64,000 bases of DNA. Source: Ferrovibrio terrae_A. GTDB taxonomy: Bacteria > Pseudomonadota > Alphaproteobacteria > Ferrovibrionales > Ferrovibrionaceae. The notes under the pieces were generated by a model. The model was not told the origin of the DNA, searched no databases, and worked only from the letters and a program-made list of their open reading frames with translations. The translations under genes were made by a program, and so were the position numbers. This document shows positions 49,903-64,000 of the stretch, one piece after another (the first letter of the stretch is position 1; every line of letters starts with the position of its first letter). Location: assembly GCF_943372915.1 (NCBI RefSeq), contig NZ_CALSAN010000024.1, forward strand, positions 1 to 64,000, given 5' to 3'.

Positions 49903-51087
49903 ATGCGTATGACTGGTGAAGGCAGCCGGTTGCTCCAGCTCTGCGCCATGCTGCTACTGCTGATTACAGTCGTACAGCCAGCCGGCGCACAGCCATTTAT
50001 CGAAGGTACGCATTTCTGGTTGGAGCCGGCGGTGTTTCCCGGCAAGACCATCCTGCAGGCACACCCACAGGGGCCGGCCAAGGCCAAGGGGGTGGTGATC
50101 TGGAATGATGGCTACAGCGGTGACAAGATCGCACCGGGCAAGGTTCCGCCCATCGTGCAGTACTTTGCCGAAGCCGGCTGGGACGCCTATAACCTGCGGC
50201 GCCATTCCGAATTCTACGCGCAACGCATTGCGCTGGTGATGATGGTGGGGGTCGAGAAGATCAAGGAGAAAGGCTACCAGCGCATCGTGCTGATGGGCCA
50301 GTCCGGCGGCGCCTGGGGCAGCATCGAACTCGGCACCTATCGTACCGACATTCTCGGCATTCTGCCGCTGGCCCCAGCGGGCTATGGCGACTACAGCCAC
50401 GACGGCCGCTGGCGCCAGAACGATTTCGAGATGCGCACCAAGTGGGACTCCTACAAGGGCTCGACCATCCGTGTCGGCGCCGGGTTCTTCACCAACGACG
50501 ACTGGTACGAAACCAAGCAACCCAATATCCGTGGCCCTTTCGCGCGCCAGCGCCTGACCGAACTGGGGATTCCAAACTTCATCATCAGCCAGCCTGATTA
50601 TTCGGGCATGAGCACGCATTTCGGCGGCGTCGGCTGGGAATTTGCCCGCCGCTACGGGCCATGCCTGGATGCCTTCTTCGAAACCGGCAAAACGCCTGCC
50701 TGCAATGATGACGATCCGGCAACAGCCGCTACTTTTCAGATACTCCCTGCCCTTCCGACTCTTCCCCGCAAGGGCACTGGCTATACCGGTTTCTGGCAGG
50801 GCACCATCGCAACCGGACGATTTGCACGGCTTATCATCCCGGCTTTAGCCGATGGACGCACCGAGGCTTACTATCAGATCGGTACTGGCATCGACGGGGA
50901 AAAGCCGACCACTGCGAAATGGGTGTTGGCACAACGAGACGGCCACCTCGTTTATGAGTCCGGAAAATTCGAATATCGTCTCGCCTTTGCAGGCAATGAC
51001 CAGATCCGGATAACCTACATTAACCATGCAGCGGCACAGCGAGCCGAGGCCTATTTCGCCACACTGCACCGCCTGTTGCAGCGTTAA
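49903..51087 (+). CDS. Secreted alpha/beta-hydrolase-like protein
   Basis: A 394-residue protein with a signal peptide (LLQLCAMLLLLITVVQPAGA). Residues 60-250 resemble an alpha/beta-hydrolase: GVVIWNDGYSGDKIAP at the first strand, the nucleophile elbow RIVLMGQSGGAWGSIEL with Ser in GQSGG, and a possible catalytic His in MSTHFGGVGWEFARR. Two cysteines (GPCLDAF and PACNDDD) may form a disulfide. The C-terminal 120 residues (GYTGFWQGTIATGRFARL onwards) form a separate beta-rich domain of unknown kind. Activity is not established. It is convergent with parC, 3 bp between stops. Confidence 0.75.
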   Translation: MRMTGEGSRLLQLCAMLLLLITVVQPAGAQPFIEGTHFWLEPAVFPGKTILQAHPQGPAKAKGVVIWNDGYSGDKIAPGKVPPIVQYFAEAGWDAYNLRRHSEFYAQRIALVMMVGVEKIKEKGYQRIVLMGQSGGAWGSIELGTYRTDILGILPLAPAGYGDYSHDGRWRQNDFEMRTKWDSYKGSTIRVGAGFFTNDDWYETKQPNIRGPFARQRLTELGIPNFIISQPDYSGMSTHFGGVGWEFARRYGPCLDAFFETGKTPACNDDDPATAATFQILPALPTLPRKGTGYTGFWQGTIATGRFARLIIPALADGRTEAYYQIGTGIDGEKPTTAKWVLAQRDGHLVYESGKFEYRLAFAGNDQIRITYINHAAAQRAEAYFATLHRLLQR

Positions 51088-51090
51088 CCG

Positions 51091-53328
51091 TCAACTGAAC
51101 CGGTTATTCTTGTTGAAGCCGCGCGGCACGATGCGGCCGGCCTGGGCGCGCTCGCCGCGATACTCCTTGATGTCGCTTTCGGTCTTGGTGCGGCCCGATG
51201 AATCCACCCAGCTGAGGCCCTGCTTCAGCGTGAAGGTCTTGGCATCGGCGAGACCGCCATCCTTGTATTTCTGCAAGGTGATGCCGCGACCCTTGGTCAT
51301 CTCCGGCAGTTCCGCCAGCGGGAACAGCAAAAGCTTGCGGTTGTCGCCGACGACAGCAACCGTATCGCCTTCGACCACCCTGCAGACACAGGCCTCGGCC
51401 GGCGCCTGCACGTTGAGGATCTGCTTGCCGGTGCGGGTGGCCGCCTGCATCTCGGCCTCGGGGCAGATGAAGCCGCGCCCGTCACTGCTGGCAACCAGGA
51501 ATTTGCGCTCGCCCTGGTATTTCATCAGCTCGACGATTTCCTGGTCATTGCCCAGGTCGATCATCAGGCGCACCGGTTCGCCATGGCCGCGGCCGCGCGG
51601 CAGCTTGTCGCAAGCGATCGTATAGGCGCGGCCATTGGTGCCGAACAGCAGCAGCTTGTCGGTGGTCTCGGCATGCAGCCAGAAGCGGCCCTTGTCGCCT
51701 TCCTTGAACGCCGCCGTGCCGTCATCGGCGACATGCCCCTTGATGGCGCGGATCCAGCCCTTGGCGGAGCAGATCACGGTGATCGGCTCGCGCTCGACCA
51801 GTACCTCGAAGGCCTCTTCCGAGATCACCGGCGCATCGCCGATCTTGGTGCGGCGCTTGCCCAGTGCCGATTTCGGTCCGAACTGCTTTTTCAGCTCCTG
51901 GATTTCGCCCGCAATCGCAGCCCAGCGCAGGGCCTCGTCGCTGAGCAGGCTCTTCAGCTCGGCCAGCTCCTTGGAGAGTTCCTTATGCTCGCCGCGCAGC
52001 TCCATCTCCTCCAGCTTGCGCAAGCTGCGCAGCCGCATGTTGAGGATGGCCTCAGCCTGCACGTCGGTGAGCTTGAAGCGCTTCATCATCACCGGCTTGG
52101 GCTCGTCTTCCCGGCGGATGATCTCGATCAGCTCGTCGAGATTGAGATAGGCGATCAGGTAGCCGTCGAGCACTTCGAGGCGATGCTCGATCTTGCCCTG
52201 GCGATACTTGCTCTTGCGCTCCAGCACCTCATGGCGGTGGTCGAGATAGGCCTGCAGCGCCTCGCGCAGGTTCATCACGCGCGGCAGCTTGCCGCCATCC
52301 AGCACATTCAGGTTGAGCGGGAAGCGCGTTTCCAGATCGGTGCTGCGGAACAGGCTTTCCATCAGCACGGCCGGATCGACGGTCTTGCTCTTGGGGATGA
52401 TGACCAGGCGGACGTCTTCGGTAGACTCATCGCGCACGTCGTCCAGCAGCGGCGCCTTGCGCTCGGTGATCAGCTCGGCGATGCGCTCGATCAGCTTGGA
52501 CTTCTGCACCTGATAGGGAATTTCGGTGACGACGATCTGCCACATGCCGCGCGGTAGCTCTTCCTGCTGCCATTTGGCGCGGTGGCGGAAACTGCCGCGA
52601 CCGGTCTTATAGGCCTCGATGCGGGCACTCAGCGGCTCGACCAGGATGCCGCCGGTGGGGAAATCCGGGCCCTGCACGAAGTCGACCAGCTTCTCGATGC
52701 TGGAATTGGGATGCTTGATGAGATGCAGCAGCGCATCGCACAGCTCGGGCAGATTGTGCGGCGGAATGGATGTCGCCATGCCGACGGCAATGCCGCTGGC
52801 GCCATTGGCCAGCAGATTCGGCAGGCCGGCCGGCAGCACCACCGGTTCGTCATTCTCGCCATCGTAATTGGGGCGGAAATCGACGGTGTCGTCATCCAGG
52901 TTGGTGAGCAGCACATTGGCGACTTCGGTCAGCCGCGCCTCGGTGTATCGCATGGCGGCCGCGTTATCGCCGTCGATATTGCCGAAATTGCCCTGGCCAT
53001 CGACCAGCGGATAGCGCTGGGCGAAATCCTGCGCCAGGCGCACCAGGGCGTCGTAGACCGACTGGTCGCCATGCGGGTGGTATTTACCGATCACGTCGCC
53101 GACGACGCGGGCGCATTTCTTGTAGCCGGCGCTGGGGTCGAGCTTGAGCAGCCGCATGGCGAACAGCACGCGGCGCTGCACCGGCTTCAGCCCGTCGCGG
53201 GCATCGGGCAGCGAGCGAGAAGTGATCGTGCTGAGCGCATAGGCCAGGTAGCGCTCGGACAGCGCATCGGGCAGCGGCACATTGCGGATATCTTCGGGAA
53301 CGTCTTTGGGAGGCAGGTGCTTGCTCAT
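51091..53328 (-). CDS. parC: DNA topoisomerase IV subunit A
   Basis: A 745-residue subunit of the type IIA topoisomerase that decatenates daughter chromosomes. The breakage-reunion domain carries the catalytic Tyr in MRYTEARL and the region GKYHPHGDQSVYDALVRLAQ. The greasy-gate and coiled-coil segments follow, and the C-terminal beta-propeller is short and degenerate, as expected for ParC rather than GyrA (no GyrA box). The position equal to E. coli Ser80 is Gln, and the one equal to Glu84 is Asp. The start at 53328 has no gene overlap; recO lies 33 bp upstream on the same strand. Confidence 0.95.
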   Translation of the reverse strand: MSKHLPPKDVPEDIRNVPLPDALSERYLAYALSTITSRSLPDARDGLKPVQRRVLFAMRLLKLDPSAGYKKCARVVGDVIGKYHPHGDQSVYDALVRLAQDFAQRYPLVDGQGNFGNIDGDNAAAMRYTEARLTEVANVLLTNLDDDTVDFRPNYDGENDEPVVLPAGLPNLLANGASGIAVGMATSIPPHNLPELCDALLHLIKHPNSSIEKLVDFVQGPDFPTGGILVEPLSARIEAYKTGRGSFRHRAKWQQEELPRGMWQIVVTEIPYQVQKSKLIERIAELITERKAPLLDDVRDESTEDVRLVIIPKSKTVDPAVLMESLFRSTDLETRFPLNLNVLDGGKLPRVMNLREALQAYLDHRHEVLERKSKYRQGKIEHRLEVLDGYLIAYLNLDELIEIIRREDEPKPVMMKRFKLTDVQAEAILNMRLRSLRKLEEMELRGEHKELSKELAELKSLLSDEALRWAAIAGEIQELKKQFGPKSALGKRRTKIGDAPVISEEAFEVLVEREPITVICSAKGWIRAIKGHVADDGTAAFKEGDKGRFWLHAETTDKLLLFGTNGRAYTIACDKLPRGRGHGEPVRLMIDLGNDQEIVELMKYQGERKFLVASSDGRGFICPEAEMQAATRTGKQILNVQAPAEACVCRVVEGDTVAVVGDNRKLLLFPLAELPEMTKGRGITLQKYKDGGLADAKTFTLKQGLSWVDSSGRTKTESDIKEYRGERAQAGRIVPRGFNKNNRFS

Positions 53329-53361
53329 GACGCGCTTTCTACACCAGACGGCGCAGGCTTT

Positions 53362-54141
53362 CTACTTTTGGGCCGGGGTCTGCGCCTGGCCGCGCAGGAC
53401 CTCCAGCAGGCGCGCCCGGGCCTGCGGAACCGCGGCATGCAACTGGGCGAACAGGCGGTTTTCCAGGAAATGCCCGGTGAGCGCGAGGCCATCCTGCACG
53501 GCCCTGATCGCAGAATCCGGCGGCAGCGAATCGGCAGACGATTCGCCGCCTCGCCCCGGCACCAGAAAGCCCGGCAGCGCCAGCAGGCGACCGGCATAGG
53601 GCGCCGCCGCACCGGCCGAGACCGCACGGCCGGTGCGCGGCGACACATGCGTCAGGTCGGTTGTGGCGCCGGTGGCGGCACAGCTCTGCAGGTCGATGCC
53701 ATAGCCCATCTCGGCCAGCAGGCCGGTTTCCCAGCGCACATAGAGCGCACCCCAGTCGCCCGGATCATCCATCTCGGCCATCAGGGTGAACAGCGTGCGG
53801 GTGGCGGCAAAGAGATTCGGATGCGGCTCGCGTTCCGACACGGCGGCATCGATCAGGGCGCAACTGGCGCGCAAGGCGGCCAGGCGCGCCGGATCGTCCA
53901 GCATCATGGCGCCGGGATGGCCGAGCGATTCCAGCGTGTAATAGCCAAGCTGTTCCGACAGCCGCGCGCGCCAGTCGGCCCGCACGATCTGGCCGACCTG
54001 GATGCTGCCGCCACGGCTGGCGCCGCTGCCGCGCAGCAGTCCGGCATGGCGCCCATGCGCCTCGGTCAGCAATGTCACGATCCGGGCGCTTTCGCCGTGA
54101 TGGCGAACGCTTAAGACAACGCCTTCATCCTGCCAGTCCAT
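53362..54141 (-). CDS. recO: DNA repair protein RecO
   Basis: A 259-residue protein that, with RecR, loads RecA on SSB-coated single strands. The N-terminal OB-fold begins MDWQDEGVVLSVRHHGESAR and includes VTLLTEAHGRHAGLLRGSGA. The helical C-terminal domain contains YVRWETGLLAEMGYGIDLQS, the family's most conserved block. In many Alphaproteobacteria recO lies next to parC, as here. No zinc-finger cysteine cluster is present. The start at 54141 is the only plausible one by homology. Confidence 0.93.
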   Translation of the reverse strand: MDWQDEGVVLSVRHHGESARIVTLLTEAHGRHAGLLRGSGASRGGSIQVGQIVRADWRARLSEQLGYYTLESLGHPGAMMLDDPARLAALRASCALIDAAVSEREPHPNLFAATRTLFTLMAEMDDPGDWGALYVRWETGLLAEMGYGIDLQSCAATGATTDLTHVSPRTGRAVSAGAAAPYAGRLLALPGFLVPGRGGESSADSLPPDSAIRAVQDGLALTGHFLENRLFAQLHAAVPQARARLLEVLRGQAQTPAQK

Positions 54142-54182
54142 GTGAATGGCTTAGGGTGATTCGGCCGAAGCGGCAAGCCGAC

Positions 54183-54626
54183 CTATTTAAGGGTTCGCAG
54201 TTTCTCGAACAGCTTCTGCGGTTCTGTCGCATTTATGTTGAAGAACCCTCGGGAGCCGTGCGGCCAAGGAACATAATTGCGTGTCTGTTCTTGTAGAAAG
54301 AAGAGGTAATCAACACCAGCCATCAGCATCAGGCCACAATTACCTGGTCCGGGCGTAAAGTCCCGCACTGTATTGTCAGCCGGAGGCCGACCCTTAAAAA
54401 TCTCACCTGGCCGGAATGTTCCAATCACGATCGGTACCGGACTATTTCGAGGACCGACATTGTCGATCGCTTCTTCAGTTTTATAGACTCTGGCGACAAA
54501 GACGGCCGATGCCTCTCTGAAAAGATCTTCATCGGTCGGCTCGGGCATGCCGGGCGCGCGCGAGCAAGCCAATGCCTGCTGAATGCCGCTCAGCAGTAAT
54601 GCCAGAACCAGGAAAAGACGGATCAT
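54183..54626 (-). CDS. Secreted cysteine-containing protein, TIMP/NTR-like in outline
   Basis: A 147-residue protein with signal peptide (LFLVLALLLSGIQQALA) and a mature N-terminus CSRAPGMPEPTDEDLFREAS. The pattern of an N-terminal cysteine, the strand SAVFVARVYKTEE and a later GNCGLMLMAGVDYLFFLQ recalls the TIMP/netrin-like OB fold, where the N-terminal Cys pairs with the inner one. This is a resemblance, not a firm assignment. The start at 54626 has AAGGGGG about 6 bases upstream. It lies between recO and the rpoC terminator and must have its own promoter. Codon use looks slightly less GC-rich than its neighbours. Confidence 0.65.
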   Translation of the reverse strand: MIRLFLVLALLLSGIQQALACSRAPGMPEPTDEDLFREASAVFVARVYKTEEAIDNVGPRNSPVPIVIGTFRPGEIFKGRPPADNTVRDFTPGPGNCGLMLMAGVDYLFFLQEQTRNYVPWPHGSRGFFNINATEPQKLFEKLRTLK

Positions 54627-54670
54627 CGCAGCCCCCTTGCCTGCCAGCATCCTGCACCTGGAAAAACGAC

Positions 54671-54700
54671 AAAAAAAGGGCGGCCCAAAGGACCGCCCTT
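54671..54700 (-). terminator. Terminator of the rpoBC operon
   Basis: AAGGGCGG (54676-54683) pairs with CCGCCCTT (54693-54700), extended by CC/GG around a CAAA loop with one bulge. On the minus strand a run of T (complement of 54671-54677) follows, about 25 bp after the rpoC stop. Confidence 0.8.
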
Positions 54701-54725
54701 CTCTATTCGCTATGAACCCGAAGAC

Positions 54726-59048
<4,323 letters not shown>

Positions 59049-59086
59049 GTCTATCGTCTCCTATCGGAGGAAAGGGTGCGTGGCGA

Positions 59087-63184
<4,098 letters not shown>

Positions 63185-63436
63185 GTCTGTTCCAAATCTC
63201 TCATGATGCGGCGTCTGTCACGCCGCGCAGTTCCGGACCAGCGATGAATTTCACGGGCCCATTATCCCGCCGGGCGATCGCCGCGCCCAAAGATCCGGTA
63301 CTGCACTGACCCGCCAAAAACCCGCGGCGGCCGGGGTGTGTATCGATCAAATATGCCCCGGATATAGGGCAGCCCCTGTACAAGGGAAATGACGGGGCAG
63401 GTCCACACCGGACCCGCCCCGCCACCTTTAGGCGTA

Positions 63437-63811
<375 letters not shown>

Positions 63812-63874
63812 TTTAGTGACTCCTAGTTGGTAGGTTCGATACCTGGTTAGACAGTTACGGTTCGGCTTGCGGCC

Positions 63875-64000
63875 TTAACCCTTGGTGGCATACGCATTGA
63901 GCAGGCGGGCCAACTGGCCAGCCGGCGCCTGCACGACGCCGGCGACCTTGGTCGCAGGCGCGTTGAGCAGGCCGATGATCTTGCCGCGCAGTTCGTCGAG
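63875..64000 (-). CDS. rplJ: 50S ribosomal protein L10, C-terminal part (cut by window edge)
   Basis: The last 41 codons of rplJ read on the minus strand: LDELRGKIIGLLNAPATKVA, then GVVQAPAGQLARLLNAYATK and a final Gly before TAA (63877-63875). This matches the conserved C-terminal helix region of L10, which carries the L7/L12 dimers. The rest lies beyond position 64000. The order rplJ-rplL-rpoB-rpoC is the standard one. Confidence 0.93.
   Translation of the reverse strand, partial: LDELRGKIIGLLNAPATKVAGVVQAPAGQLARLLNAYATKG

Overview
The window is a GC-rich bacterial chromosome segment with no gap longer than about 330 bases. It reads as an alphaproteobacterium, probably near Rhodospirillales, though the genus cannot be fixed by eye. 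Evidence includes the cell-cycle pair PleD/DivK, an EipB-type periplasmic protein with its conserved cysteine pair, a PHA phasin, ClpS beside ClpA, heme A synthase, GANTC sites, and dense operons with 4-bp ATGA/GTGA overlaps. I saw no tRNA, rRNA, insertion sequence, prophage or CRISPR array. Most of the window is core genome with scattered accessory genes.

Left part (1-12.7 kb): two paralogous small secreted proteins flank a LuxR-type regulator. They are followed by a PAS-domain protein, a cytochrome b561, and a forward run of topA, rnr, a secreted glycerophosphodiesterase, corA, a DUF983 protein, two overlapping Nudix hydrolases and rpmG, which ends in a strong terminator. 12.7-23.2 kb: divK-pleD on the minus strand, then HAD and ROK genes, eipB, a 2-hydroxyacid dehydrogenase, a diguanylate cyclase with a variant active site behind a sigma-54-like promoter, two tandem RidA-family genes, a second glycerophosphodiesterase, a FemAB-like acyltransferase, a HIT protein and a Sel1-repeat protein.

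23.2-31.3 kb (minus strand): a peptide-type ABC importer (binding protein and two permeases, no ATPase), clpS-clpA, a phasin with a repeat-rich control region, and a lipoprotein. 31.4-46 kb: a SPOR-domain D,D-carboxypeptidase, a membrane-anchored class III cyclase, two MFS transporters, ugd-galU (UDP-glucose to UDP-glucuronate), an enoyl-CoA hydratase, a CoA-binding protein, metY, ctaA-cutA, an acyl-CoA synthetase and uppP. Upstream of uppP lies a repeat of twelve 10-bp units in exact register.

46-54.6 kb: a 25-residue membrane peptide gene, a GIY-YIG nuclease with a C-terminal DNA-binding-like domain, a MarR regulator divergent from a TctC-type binding protein plus flavin monooxygenase, a secreted hydrolase, parC, recO and a secreted cysteine protein. 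54.7-64 kb: rpoC, rpoB, rplL and the 3' end of rplJ in the usual ribosomal protein/RNA polymerase order.

No clearly new multi-gene system was found. The most unusual signals are the 10-bp phased repeat before uppP, the phasin operator/terminator arrangement, the duplicated secreted peptide around a LuxR gene, and the GIY-YIG fusion.
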